Shown: piece after piece, positions 53,478-62,414 of the stretch
Numbering within the stretch: position 1 is the stretch's first letter
How the letters are laid out: the number at the start of each line of letters is the position of its first letter
Assembly (NCBI RefSeq): GCF_900116445.1
Contig: NZ_FPBH01000025.1
Coordinates: 96,047 to 160,046, forward strand
Source: Paraburkholderia aspalathi
GTDB lineage: Bacteria; Pseudomonadota; Gammaproteobacteria; Burkholderiales; Burkholderiaceae
DNA length: 64,000 nucleotides
Reading direction: 5' to 3'
Position numbers and translations under genes: made by a program
The notes under the pieces: model-generated
Seen by the model: the letters and a program-made list of their open reading frames with translations, nothing else
Told to the model about the DNA's origin: nothing
Databases searched by the model: none

Positions 53478-54314
53478 ATGGAAGTGAGACAGAGCATCAA
53501 CAGCGAGCACGCGAAGACGCTGGATACCGCCGGGCTGCGCAAGCAGTTCCTCGTCGAAGACGTATTCGAACGCGACGCGCTGCGGCTCACGTACAGCCAT
53601 ATCGATCGCATCATCGTGGGCGGCGTGTGGCCGGCTACGCGCGCGGTCGAGGTGCCTGGTTCGCTCGGCAAGGCAATTGGCGTCGGCTACCTGCTGGAGC
53701 GCCGCGAGCTCGGCGCGATCAATATCGGCGGCGATGGCTGGGTCGACGTGGACGGCACGCGCTATACGGTGCGCAACGAAGAGGCGATCTACATCGGCAA
53801 GGGCAAACAGGCCGTCGCGTTCGGCAGCGACGACGCGGCGCGGCCCGCCAAGTTCTACCTGAACTGCGCGCCCGCGCACGAGTCGCATCCCACCCGCACG
53901 ATCTCGCTCGCACAAGCGTCGCCCGAAACGCTCGGCGACCCCGCCACGAGCAATCGCCGCACCATCTACAAGTTCATCGTTCCCGAGGTGCTGCCTACCT
54001 GCCAGCTCTCGATGGGTATGACCAAGCTCGAGCCGGGCAACCTCTGGAACACGATGCCGTGCCACACGCACGAGCGTCGCATGGAGGTGTATTTCTATTT
54101 CAACGTCGCCGATGACGCAGCCGTCTTCCACATGATGGGCGAACCGAACCAAACGCGGCACATCCTTGTGCATAACGAGCAGGCCGTGATCTCGCCGAGC
54201 TGGTCGATTCACTCGGGCGTCGGCACGCGTGCGTACACGTTCATCTGGGGCATGGTCGGCGAGAACCAGGTGTTCAGCGACATGGATCACATTGCGGTGC
54301 GCGATCTGCGCTGA
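53478..54314 (+). CDS. kduI: 5-keto-4-deoxyuronate isomerase KduI
   Basis: 278 residues, the usual length. The cupin metal site HTHERRMEVY is present, with the further His in SWSIHSG. It converts 5-keto-4-deoxyuronate to 2,5-diketo-3-deoxygluconate in pectin or uronate breakdown. kduD follows on the same strand after 61 bp, and its product can enter the KdgT/KDG route. Confidence 0.95.
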   Translation: MEVRQSINSEHAKTLDTAGLRKQFLVEDVFERDALRLTYSHIDRIIVGGVWPATRAVEVPGSLGKAIGVGYLLERRELGAINIGGDGWVDVDGTRYTVRNEEAIYIGKGKQAVAFGSDDAARPAKFYLNCAPAHESHPTRTISLAQASPETLGDPATSNRRTIYKFIVPEVLPTCQLSMGMTKLEPGNLWNTMPCHTHERRMEVYFYFNVADDAAVFHMMGEPNQTRHILVHNEQAVISPSWSIHSGVGTRAYTFIWGMVGENQVFSDMDHIAVRDLR

Positions 54315-54375
54315 CGGCACGCATGTTTCCATTCTGGATAGCAGATACCTCAACGGCATCGAGGACCTACGCATA

Positions 54376-55131
54376 GTGAACAGCTTCGATCTGACCGGTA
54401 AGGTCGCCATCGTCACCGGCAGCAACACGGGCCTCGGTGCAGGCATGGCCATCGCGCTCGCCACGGCCGGCTGCGACATCGTCGGCGTGAGCCGCGCGGA
54501 CGCCGGCGATACGGCCGCCCACGTCGCAGCGACGGGACGCCGCTTCGCGGATGTGCGCGCCGACCTCGCCTCGATCGCTCCGGTTGACGACATCGTGCGC
54601 GCCGCAGTCGAAGCGTTCGGCCGCGTCGACGTGCTTGTGAACAACGCGGGCATCATCCGCCGCGAGGACGCGCTCGACTTCAGCGAAGACGACTGGGACG
54701 CCGTCATGGACGTCAACCTGAAGAGCCTCTTCTTTCTTTCGCAGGCCGTGGCGCGGCAGTTCGTGAAGCAGGCAAACGGCGGCAAGATCATCAACGTCGC
54801 GTCGATGCTGTCGTTTCAGGGCGGCATTCGCGTGGCGTCGTATACGGCGTCAAAAAGCGGCGTGCTCGGTCTCACGCGGCTGCTCGCGAACGAGTGGGCC
54901 GCGCAGGGCATCAACGTGAACGCGATCGCGCCGGGCTATATGGCCACCGCGAACACGGCGGCGCTGCGCAGCGACGCGCAGCGTCACGATGAAATCGTCG
55001 GACGTATTCCAGCGGGCCGCTGGGGCACACCGGCGGATCTCGCGGGACCGGTCGTGTTCCTCGCGTCGTCCGCGTCGGACTATGTGCACGGTCATACGCT
55101 TGCAGTGGACGGCGGCTGGCTCGCGCGCTAG
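54376..55131 (+). CDS. kduD: 2-deoxy-D-gluconate (diketodeoxygluconate) dehydrogenase KduD
   Basis: 251 residues, classical SDR, starting at GTG 54376 (the usual family start NSFDLTGKVAIVTG). Cofactor motif TGSNTGLG, NNAGI, and YTASKSG with catalytic Tyr and Lys. It reduces 2,5-diketo-3-deoxygluconate to 2-keto-3-deoxygluconate. The frame runs upstream into kduI but without SDR sequence. No strong ribosome site is visible. Confidence 0.92.
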   Translation: MNSFDLTGKVAIVTGSNTGLGAGMAIALATAGCDIVGVSRADAGDTAAHVAATGRRFADVRADLASIAPVDDIVRAAVEAFGRVDVLVNNAGIIRREDALDFSEDDWDAVMDVNLKSLFFLSQAVARQFVKQANGGKIINVASMLSFQGGIRVASYTASKSGVLGLTRLLANEWAAQGINVNAIAPGYMATANTAALRSDAQRHDEIVGRIPAGRWGTPADLAGPVVFLASSASDYVHGHTLAVDGGWLAR

Positions 55132-55251
55132 CGTGATGGCTGCAGAGGTCACGCGGCTCGCGCGACGCGGTATGCTCTCGGCACTGAAGGCGATCGGCAT
55201 CCGGCAGTGAGCGGACTTTGATCGGTTTGGCATCAACAGGGAATCACGGAC

Positions 55252-56133
55252 ATGGCAGCAATGGGCAAGCAGCGCAAAGACGATGACGACGCAAACATGC
55301 AGGATGCGGATAACGCGGGCGGCATGGCTAACGAGCGAGGCGAATCGGCCTCGTCGATCGGTAGGGTCTTCGCGATTCTTGGCGCGATCGGCGACAGCGG
55401 GCAGATCGGCATCAGCGAATTGTCGCAGCGGCTCGGCATGTCGAAGACCACCGTGCACCGCGTGATCCAGACGCTGAAAGCGCTCGGCTACGTAACGCAG
55501 GAAATCGAAACCGAGCGCTACCGCTTGACGATCCGCCTGTTCGAACTCGGCGCGAAGGCGCTGGAAAGCGTCGATCTGGTGCGCGAGGCAGACGTCGAGA
55601 TGCGCCGCATCGGGCAGGTGACGCGCGAAGCGGTTCACCTCGGCGCGTTCGACGAAGACGCCATCATCTACATCCATAAGATCGACGCCGATTACGGGCT
55701 GCGCATGCAGTCGCGCATTGGCCGCCGTAATCCCCTGCACAGCACGGCAATCGGCAAGGTGCTGCTTGCGTGGATGGACCCGGCCGAAGCGCGCGAAGTC
55801 CTCTCGCATGTCGAATTTCGCAAGTCGACGCAAAAGTCGCTCGCCTGTGCCGACGCCGTGTTGAGCATCCTGCCGCGCGTTCGCGAGCAAGGCTACGGCG
55901 AGGACAACGAGGAACAGGAAGAAGGACTGCAGTGTCTCGCGGTGCCGGTGTTCGACCGCTTTGGCCGCGTGATCGCCGGCCTGTCGATTTCGTTTCCGAC
56001 GATGCGCTGCGGCGCCGACACGAAATCGCACTACGTTGCGCTACTCAAGGAATCGGGGCTCGCGATCTCGACGCGGCTCGGCTATCGTGAAGCAACGGCG
56101 CCGGAGCGTGTACCCGTTGAAGGGCTGGGCTGA
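55252..56133 (+). CDS. IclR-family regulator, KdgR-like
   Basis: 293 residues. A polar N-terminal arm of about 30 precedes the winged helix (SSIGRVFAILGAIGDSGQIGISELSQRLGMSKTTVHRVIQ) and the IclR effector domain (VTREAVHLGAFDEDAIIYIHKI to the end). Position after kduI-kduD points to KdgR, the repressor of uronate breakdown, which responds to 2-keto-3-deoxygluconate. Its targets may be the boxes at 53280 and 53377. Confidence 0.88.
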   Translation: MAAMGKQRKDDDDANMQDADNAGGMANERGESASSIGRVFAILGAIGDSGQIGISELSQRLGMSKTTVHRVIQTLKALGYVTQEIETERYRLTIRLFELGAKALESVDLVREADVEMRRIGQVTREAVHLGAFDEDAIIYIHKIDADYGLRMQSRIGRRNPLHSTAIGKVLLAWMDPAEAREVLSHVEFRKSTQKSLACADAVLSILPRVREQGYGEDNEEQEEGLQCLAVPVFDRFGRVIAGLSISFPTMRCGADTKSHYVALLKESGLAISTRLGYREATAPERVPVEGLG

Positions 56134-56141
56134 AAACGCAG

Positions 56142-56178
56142 GCGCCCCGCAGAAATTCGATGAAATTCCGCGGGGCGC
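56142..56178. terminator. Hairpin between convergent genes
   Basis: GCGCCCCGC (56142-56150) pairs with GCGGGGCGC (56170-56178). On the minus strand a short GTTTTC follows, so it best serves the TauD-like gene; it may work both ways. Confidence 0.6.
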
Positions 56179-56200
56179 ATTCATAAGCGGTCCGCGATGC

Positions 56201-57133
56201 TCAGGCAGCCTTCGCAGCAGGATTCGGTTCGACGCTGCGTGTAAAACTGCGGCGACCGTCGACGCTCACCGGCACGTCACCCTTCAGCGTCACGCGACGC
56301 ACCACGCGGTGAGCATCACCATAGTCGTTGACGGCGTAGTGCTGGGTCGCGCGGTTGTCCCAGATCGCGACATCGCCCGCCTGCCAGCGCCAGCGCACGA
56401 TGTTCTCGAGACGCGTCACGTAGGCCTGCAGCAGTTCCAGCACATGCGCCGATGCGCTCGGCGTGAGGCCAACAAAGCTCTTCACAAAATGACCGAGAAT
56501 CAGCGTCTTTTCGCCGGATTCCGGATGCACGCGCACGACCGGATGCTCGGTCTCATAGCGTGTCGACACGAATACTTCGCGGTAGCGTTTGAGCGCCTCG
56601 GCATCTCGCCCGCGTTCGCCGACGTTGCCGTAGCTCGCGTAGTCGTATTCATTGCTGTGCACGGCCCACAGTTGCTCGGCGAGCGCCTTGAGCGGTGGCG
56701 GCAGATCGTCGTAGGCGGTGGCGGTGTTGGCCCAGACGGTGTCGCCTCCCACTTCAGGAATCGTCACACCGCGCAGGATCGACGCTTGCGGATATGCATC
56801 GACGAAAGTCACGTCCGTATGCCACGAATTCGCGCGGCCGCCGCGATGTGAATCGAGTTCGAGCAGATAGTCGCTGCCGTCCACCACCGGCACCGTGGGA
56901 TGCGAGACCGGTTCACCAAGCAGCTTGGCGAAGGCTTCCTGATCGGCATCCTGCAGATGCGTCTGGCCGCGGAAGAAGATCACCTTGTGGCGTACCAGCG
57001 CGGCGCGAATCGCTTCGACCGTTGCCGATTCGAGCTGCCCCGACAGGCGCACGCCGCGAATTTCCGCGCCGATGCGGCCGGTGACAGGATGAATGTCCAA
57101 TGCGTTGGACGTCGCGAGACTGAGATTCGACAT
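56201..57133 (-). CDS. TauD/TfdA-family Fe(II)/2-oxoglutarate dioxygenase
   Basis: 310 residues. Iron ligands H105 and D107 in SWHTDVTF and the distal His in ATQHYAV; a 2-oxoglutarate-binding Arg follows in HRVVRRVTL. The texture is closest to taurine dioxygenase TauD, which releases sulfite from taurine, but related alkylsulfatases are not excluded. No transporter is adjacent; the sulfonate ABC operon is 7 kb away. Start at 57133 chosen over an ATG three codons earlier. Confidence 0.85.
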   Translation of the reverse strand: MSNLSLATSNALDIHPVTGRIGAEIRGVRLSGQLESATVEAIRAALVRHKVIFFRGQTHLQDADQEAFAKLLGEPVSHPTVPVVDGSDYLLELDSHRGGRANSWHTDVTFVDAYPQASILRGVTIPEVGGDTVWANTATAYDDLPPPLKALAEQLWAVHSNEYDYASYGNVGERGRDAEALKRYREVFVSTRYETEHPVVRVHPESGEKTLILGHFVKSFVGLTPSASAHVLELLQAYVTRLENIVRWRWQAGDVAIWDNRATQHYAVNDYGDAHRVVRRVTLKGDVPVSVDGRRSFTRSVEPNPAAKAA

Positions 57134-57304
57134 GCGATGCAACTCCTCTGTTTAAGGACGAGACAGGTCAGCGCACCGCTTGGATCAATACTCGAGTGGC
57201 TCGGCCTGCTGAATCGATAAGCCATTATCGGCAGAGTGAGCGCCGCGAATCTATCGCGCTTTGGACACTTGATAGAAGCGCTTTTTATATCCTTATGAGT
57301 TTTC

Positions 57305-58144
57305 TCACGCGGCGTCGCTTACTTCCCGCAATGCGTCCATATCGATCACGGTGATCCGGCTATAGCGCACGTCCACGATGCCCTGCTGCACCAGCCAACG
57401 CAGTTCCTTATTGATGCTTTGCCGGGAAGCCGCCAATAACGCCGCGAGGTCCTCCTGCGAGAGCTTGATCGTCAGCTCCACGCCCCGCTCCGTTTTCTTG
57501 CCGTGCCATTCGGCAAGCCCGAGTAACTGATCAGCGAGGCGCGCGCGAAATCCGGCCAGCGCCGTCTTGCCCATCCGGCTATGCAACGCCCGGCTTCGCA
57601 GGCAGATCAGATCGAGCACGTTGCGCAACAACGCGGGCTCGCGAGCGAACAGTTCGAATAGTGCGCTGCCGGGAATGTGGAACAACGTCGTCGAGCCGTG
57701 CGCGCGCTGGTCGTGCATCGAGCCGCGCCGGTCCATCACCGGAATGAAGTTAATGACTTCGTTCGGCCACATGTACACCGCTACCGCACGCACGCCGGCC
57801 GAGTTGGTCCAGCTCATCTCGATCGCGCCGGAAAGGACGACCTGGATGTCGTCGCACGCTTCATCGCGCGCGAAGATCAACTCGCCGTTGGTCCAGGTGC
57901 GCAATTGGCCGGCGTCGCATAACGCGTCGATTGCGTGCGCTGGCCAACTTTTCAGGCACGGGTTGGCGGTGAACGCCGCGTGAATCGCGGCACGAACGCT
58001 CACGTCGAGCGAGCGGCCGTCACGCCGCGATGGGAACAACGGCGCGGGCCACGCGGGAGGAAGATGCACAGAAGGCGCTGCCGAGCGCACGACGGATGGC
58101 CGCCCCGCGGAATCCGGGTTGAATGCTTCGGTAAGTGTGCTCAT
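57305..58144 (-). CDS. Crp/Fnr-family transcription regulator
   Basis: 279 residues. About 50 unusual N-terminal residues, then a cyclic-nucleotide-binding-type barrel (about 60-180) and a Crp winged helix (LSQEDLAALLAASRQSINKELRWLVQQGIVDV). There is no Fnr-type cysteine cluster, so it is not a simple oxygen sensor. The ligand is unknown. It is on the same strand and 171 bp upstream of the TauD-like gene and may control it. Confidence 0.88.
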   Translation of the reverse strand: MSTLTEAFNPDSAGRPSVVRSAAPSVHLPPAWPAPLFPSRRDGRSLDVSVRAAIHAAFTANPCLKSWPAHAIDALCDAGQLRTWTNGELIFARDEACDDIQVVLSGAIEMSWTNSAGVRAVAVYMWPNEVINFIPVMDRRGSMHDQRAHGSTTLFHIPGSALFELFAREPALLRNVLDLICLRSRALHSRMGKTALAGFRARLADQLLGLAEWHGKKTERGVELTIKLSQEDLAALLAASRQSINKELRWLVQQGIVDVRYSRITVIDMDALREVSDAA

Positions 58145-58403
58145 GGCTGACCGGCAAGAGATGCGGTTGGACCTGAATGACTGACAAACAGTCGGTCCTC
58201 CGATCTAACCAGTGTTAGCGGCGCGCGTAAAAGACTTGTTTTTTATGTGCTTATCACGCACTCGGGAGTGCGATCGCGCGCCGATGCAATGACGTCGAAA
58301 CCGCCACGATCCAGGCATCGGGGAGGATATTGGTGGACCCAGCTAGCCGCGGACGGAACACGGCTCACACGCGAACGACAAACCGCTAACGCACACTAAC
58401 GAA

Positions 58404-58958
58404 TCACGGCAGCATCCGCTGCAATGTCTGATCCTTGAGCACGAAACGATGAAACAGCGCCGCCACGATATGCAGTGCAATCAGCGCGAACAACACCCAG
58501 GCCAGATAGCCATGAATGTCGCCCATTTCATGCCCCACTGGCGAGCCGACCGCCGAGATGCTGGGATACGGCAATATGCCGAGCAGCTTGACGGACCATC
58601 CACGCGAAGACGCGTTGGCCCATCCAAGCAAAGGCACAGCCACCAGCGCAAGATAAAGAAGACCGTGCGTGATGTGTGAAACGACGCGGAAGAAAGGTGA
58701 CAGCGATGCAGGCGCGGGCGTGTGTGTGAGACGCCAGACGATTCTCACCACCACGGCGGCAATCAGCGTTGCACCCACGCCGAGATGCCACGCGATCAGA
58801 CCATCGGGCTTCGTGTCCTTATGAATATCCGGCATGGTCCAACCGATCACGAACTGCGCGGCGATCAATAAAACCACCAGCCAGTGAAGAAACCTGGCTA
58901 CACCGTCATAGCCTGATGCATAGCGCGAGAAACTAGCCGGGTCCGTTCGCATGGTCAT
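58404..58958 (-). CDS. Cytochrome b561-type membrane protein
   Basis: 184 residues with four membrane helices. Haem-ligand His are expected in FLHWLVVLLIAAQF, IAWHLGVG, ITHGLLYLALVAVPL and the last helix (LHIVAALFHRFV). This family passes electrons from the quinone pool, for example in superoxide defence. A regulator box with the same geometry as the hopanoid promoters lies upstream at 59046-59078. A second ATG two codons in (58952) is also possible. Confidence 0.88.
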   Translation of the reverse strand: MTMRTDPASFSRYASGYDGVARFLHWLVVLLIAAQFVIGWTMPDIHKDTKPDGLIAWHLGVGATLIAAVVVRIVWRLTHTPAPASLSPFFRVVSHITHGLLYLALVAVPLLGWANASSRGWSVKLLGILPYPSISAVGSPVGHEMGDIHGYLAWVLFALIALHIVAALFHRFVLKDQTLQRMLP

Positions 58959-59499
58959 GAGAATGTGTTAGTGGCAGTGAAGCCATTGGATGGAAAAAGC
59001 TTATTTGCACCGAAGATACACGCATTCTGGGCGCACTGACGCAGGATGCTACGGATCAAACCTTAAGAAAAGCTGATGCCGCGTTTGACCATTTCCTTCA
59101 CGCGCATGAGGCGGAAACACATCAGCGACCATCGAGAAAGTGCAAATCACAACACATCAGATCCGCTCACATCCCTAGTCTGCAACTGAATGTATCCGTC
59201 AAGCATACGTGTGCAGAGCTGCCACGCTCTGCTCGCTCCAGTTGTTCATATGCATGTGTTTCAACCTGCCCGAGCACCGCGGATGCATGAAGGCCCGACG
59301 TTTTTCATAGCGCGCTCAACGGGTTGCCCACCGATTTCTTCCTGGCGGACCGACTAATCGCAGCGCTGCAACGCGTCCCCATACCGTGTCACATGCGTGG
59401 CTGGCACGCGAATGAATCGACACGTCCTGTTACACACGAACACACCGGTAATCCAGTCGCTCAGTAGAGTTCGATCAAACGTAAAAGGAAGGCAACATC
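58959..59499. other. Long intergenic region
   Basis: 541 bp with no gene I can support. Its left end holds the box promoter for cytochrome b561 (59046-59078). The rest has no clear hairpin or repeat; a promoter for the small lipoprotein gene must lie near the right end. The 67-codon frame at 59397-59600 overlaps that gene and has no ribosome site. Confidence 0.5.
59046..59078 (-). promoter_or_regulatory. Box promoter of cytochrome b561, hopanoid-type geometry
   Basis: Minus strand: CATCAG (59078-59073), 5 bp, CTTAAG (59067-59062), 10 bp, TAGCAT (59051-59046). The half-sites and spacings match those before the hopanoid operons, with the strong half-site in the proximal place and a weaker -10. 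Confidence 0.55.
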
Positions 59500-59628
59500 A
59501 TGAAACGAATTTTCGCGCTGGTGCTGTTGGCTGTCACCCTCGGGAGTGCATTGGGCGGTTGCATCGTCGTGCCGGAGGGCGGCGGCTATCACGACCATGA
59601 CCACTACCACGATCACGACCATTACTAA
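59500..59628 (+). CDS. Small His-rich lipoprotein
   Basis: 42 residues, too short for most gene calling. MKRIFALVLLAVTLGSALGGC is a clean lipoprotein signal with lipobox LGGC; the mature peptide is about 22 residues and holds seven or eight His in HDHDHYHDHDHY. GTAAAAGGAAGG lies upstream as ribosome site. It could bind zinc, copper or nickel at the cell envelope. It is followed at 61 bp by another His-rich secreted protein gene. Confidence 0.8.
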   Translation: MKRIFALVLLAVTLGSALGGCIVVPEGGGYHDHDHYHDHDHY

Positions 59629-59688
59629 TTACTAAGCGCTGCCCGAACGGCGCACTCCACTCTCAATCGTAAAACCCGAGAATAAAAC

Positions 59689-60087
59689 ATGAGCAATTCA
59701 CGAAACCGCTGGCTGTCCATGGCGATCGTTGCAGGTCTGGGGATCGGTGCATCTTCTGTCGCGCTGGCGCACGTCGATGTCGGGGTCAACATCGGCATTC
59801 CGGGCGTGGCTTATGCGCCTGAGCCGGTCTATGCGCCGCCTCCGCCTGTCTACGCACCCCCACCGCCAGTGGTCGTAGTGAGTCCGGGCTGGTACGGCGA
59901 GCGCTATTACGACGGCCACCGCTACTGGGAACGCCGAGAGTGGGAAGAACGCCATCACGAGCGCGAGTGGCATGACGCGCGCGGCTATCGCGACGGCCCG
60001 CACGGCGACTGGCACGGGCACGGGCACGACGGCGACCATGGCGATTGGCACGGCCATGGCGATGACCACGGTCGGGGCGACCACTAA
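59689..60087 (+). CDS. Secreted Pro/His-rich protein
   Basis: 132 residues. Signal peptide ends VALA-HVDVGVN. The mature part has APPPP repeats, then a Tyr/Arg/Glu/His section (RYYDGHRYWERREWEERHHER) and a C-terminal tract of repeated HGHGDD-like units rich in His, Asp and Gly. A periplasmic metal-binding or buffering role is likely from composition; no enzyme family is recognised. It may form a unit with the lipoprotein gene before it. Confidence 0.75.
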   Translation: MSNSRNRWLSMAIVAGLGIGASSVALAHVDVGVNIGIPGVAYAPEPVYAPPPPVYAPPPPVVVVSPGWYGERYYDGHRYWERREWEERHHEREWHDARGYRDGPHGDWHGHGHDGDHGDWHGHGDDHGRGDH

Positions 60088-60161
60088 TGCATGGGCCGGA
60101 GCAGCGTCACTGACACCGGCACGCGCAGGCATTCGCGCCACACCTTTTTAGGAGCGACGAT

Positions 60162-60410
60162 TTGCAACGCAGCGATCCACGGCGTGTAAGCGCACAAATC
60201 GACGGCACGCTCATCTCCGCCGAATACAGCGAACAAACCGGCCAATTGTGTTTGCGTCAGGACGGCGCCGTGCTCCGCGAATGGTTTCCCCCTCATTCGT
60301 GGATCGCGATTGCGTCAGTGGCCGGCGCGCGGCACTGGGGTACGCGGCCCACCGATGAAGACCTTCATGCCCTGCTGCGCAACGAGATGACCTTGTTGCG
60401 CACGCCATAA
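60162..60410 (+). CDS. Small hypothetical protein
   Basis: 82 residues from TTG 60162, which follows a clear AGGAG site (TTAGGAGCGACGA). Soluble, no signal peptide, no motif I recognise; a Trp-rich middle (REWFPPHSWIAIASVAGARHWG). A strong terminator follows, supporting a real gene. Confidence 0.65.
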   Translation: MQRSDPRRVSAQIDGTLISAEYSEQTGQLCLRQDGAVLREWFPPHSWIAIASVAGARHWGTRPTDEDLHALLRNEMTLLRTP

Positions 60411-60431
60411 CCGTGTGACGGCCATGAAAAA

Positions 60432-60474
60432 AGGCCGGTCATTGGACTTGTTCCAATGACCGGCCTCTTATTTT
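60432..60474 (+). terminator. Intrinsic terminator
   Basis: A perfect 15-bp stem, AGGCCGGTCATTGGA (60432-60446) with its complement at 60452-60466, then CTTATTTT. On the other strand an A/T run (TTTTTT) follows too, so it can serve both directions. Confidence 0.9.
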
Positions 60475-60549
60475 CAACTCGCAGATTTTGAACGAACCTA
60501 ACAGCGCCGCAATGATCCGCGTATTTCGTTGTGCGCTTTCGTTACGCCC

Positions 60550-60798
60550 TTACCGCGCGTTATAGATCGGCGGCGAATACGAGCTTACCGTCGTTTCACC
60601 GCCGCGACCTGCTTGCCACGTGCCGCGACTGGCCGAACCATAACCGCTAGTGTCGGCTTGAGCAGCGCCCTGCTGCGTGGAAACCTGCGCTTGCGTACCC
60701 TGCGCGTTTTGCGAGGCCGGTTGATTCGATTGCGCAAACGAAGCGATCGGGGCGCCGAGAACAACTGCAATAGCAACAGCTTTGATAAGCGATTTCAT
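60550..60798 (-). CDS. Small secreted protein, DUF4148-like
   Basis: 82 residues. Signal peptide MKSLIKAVAIAVVLGAPIASFA followed by a Gln/Ser/Ala-rich chain, ending SPPIYNAR. The signal and first mature residues (QSNQP) are those of DUF4148 proteins, which are common in Burkholderiaceae and of unknown function; the usual AQVRAEL helix is missing here. AGAGGTGG gives a good ribosome site. Confidence 0.75.
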   Translation of the reverse strand: MKSLIKAVAIAVVLGAPIASFAQSNQPASQNAQGTQAQVSTQQGAAQADTSGYGSASRGTWQAGRGGETTVSSYSPPIYNAR

Positions 60799-61066
60799 GA
60801 AACCACCTCTAGAGAGTGTCTTACACGCACTGCAGATGTCACATGTCGTGCAGTCGGTGGAAGGAGTCTAGGGGTCAATCAGGCGCGGATAAATCCTCCA
60901 TTCCTGAATTCAGTGTTGCTTTTGACACGACAATGGCGGGAGCCTACCCATCAAGGGTTTGCCGGCGTGCACGGGGTTCGGCGGGGGTTCGTCTGAGCAA
61001 AGATTTCCAGCGCGCATTCTATAAACGCTGGCAATACAAAGCTGCGCGCGCTGATCTCCGTCCCGC

Positions 61067-62239
61067 TTATACGACGGCGATACCCACGTAGTTCTCCGCC
61101 ATCGCGGTAGCCGCCGCACGCGACGTGGTCACGTATTCGAGTTCGGCCACCTGCAACTGCTGTTCGAACGGCGACGCGCCTTCAATGCGGTGCATCATGC
61201 TCGTCATCCAGTACGAGAAATGCTCCGCGCGCCAGATACGCTTGAGCGCGGTTGCGCTGTAACTGTCGAGCAGATCGGTGCGATTTTCGACGTAGAACGC
61301 GTTCAGCGCCTGGGTCAGCACACGCACATCGGCAACGGCGAGATTCATGCCCTTCGCGCCGGTGGGCGGCACGATATGCGCGGCGTCGCCAGCGAGAAAG
61401 AGCCGGCCATGCTGCATCGTCGCCGACACGAAACTGCGCATGCCGACAATGTTCTTCTGGAAGATCTTGCCGTCCACGATGTGCTGGCCGTCGTGCGAAT
61501 CGACGCGCGCGTGCAGCTCGGCCCAGATGCGATCGTCGGACCAGTTGTCGACGGAATCCTTGGGATCGCATTGGAAATACATGCGCTGCACGTTCGCCGA
61601 GCGCGTGCTGACCAACGCAAAACCGCGATCGTGCCGCGCGTAGATCAATTCTTCCGACGAAGGCGGCCCTTCGCACAGAATGCCGAACCAGCCGAACGGA
61701 TAGACGCGTTCGAAATCTTTGCGCAAGGCTTGCGGAATCGATGCACGCGACACACCCTGCGAGCCGTCGCAGCCGATCACGAAGTCGCACTGCAATTCGC
61801 ACGCTTCGCCTTCGTGGCGATAGCGGATCGACGGCTGATCGGTATCGATGCCGTGCAGCGACGTCTCTGTCACGCCGAAACGCAAGGCCCCGTCTGCAGC
61901 CAGACGCGCGGCGACCAGATCCTTGATGACTTCGTGCTGCGCGTAGACCGTGATCGAACGGCCGGTGAGCCCGGTCAGATCAATACGGCGCCGCTTGCCT
62001 TCGAAAGCCAGTTCAAATCCGTGGTGCAGTGCCCCTTCGGCCTTCATGCGCGCGCCGACACCTGCTTCGGTGAGCAGGTCCATCGTGCCCTGTTCGAGGA
62101 CGCCGGCGCGGATGGTCGATTCGATCTGTTCGCGAGTGCGCGATTCGAGCACGACTGAGTCGATGCCGCGCAAGTGAAGAAGATGGGAAAGAAGCAGGCC
62201 TGCAGGCCCGGCACCGATGATGCCAACTTGGGTGCGCAT
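61067..62239 (-). CDS. pobA: 4-hydroxybenzoate 3-monooxygenase PobA
   Basis: 390 residues, the usual length. FAD motifs: GIIGAGPAGLLLSHLL at the start, GCDGSQG in the middle and GDAAHIVPPTGAKGMNLA near 285-300. It hydroxylates 4-hydroxybenzoate to protocatechuate with NADPH and O2. The start at 62239 is the family start (MRTQVGIIG). No AraC-type PobR is next to it; a TetR gene lies 175 bp upstream on the same strand and could be a regulator. Confidence 0.95.
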   Translation of the reverse strand: MRTQVGIIGAGPAGLLLSHLLHLRGIDSVVLESRTREQIESTIRAGVLEQGTMDLLTEAGVGARMKAEGALHHGFELAFEGKRRRIDLTGLTGRSITVYAQHEVIKDLVAARLAADGALRFGVTETSLHGIDTDQPSIRYRHEGEACELQCDFVIGCDGSQGVSRASIPQALRKDFERVYPFGWFGILCEGPPSSEELIYARHDRGFALVSTRSANVQRMYFQCDPKDSVDNWSDDRIWAELHARVDSHDGQHIVDGKIFQKNIVGMRSFVSATMQHGRLFLAGDAAHIVPPTGAKGMNLAVADVRVLTQALNAFYVENRTDLLDSYSATALKRIWRAEHFSYWMTSMMHRIEGASPFEQQLQVAELEYVTTSRAAATAMAENYVGIAVV

Positions 62240-62414
62240 GAGTTGTCTCCTGAATGCGGCGTTTGATATGCACGCAGTTTGACGATCATGCGCTGTATCG
62301 CGCAACGCGATATGGAGGATATGCAGTATCTAGTTTTGAGATAATCGAGGTGCCGGTTTGAGCAGGCGGGAGACGCGCAAATGCGCCATCCCGTTGCCCA
62401 GACGGCTGTTGCGC

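Noticed and set aside
59397..59600. 67-codon frame overlapping the small lipoprotein gene
   Set aside because: No ribosome site and no protein character, while the overlapped frame has a clean lipoprotein signal.
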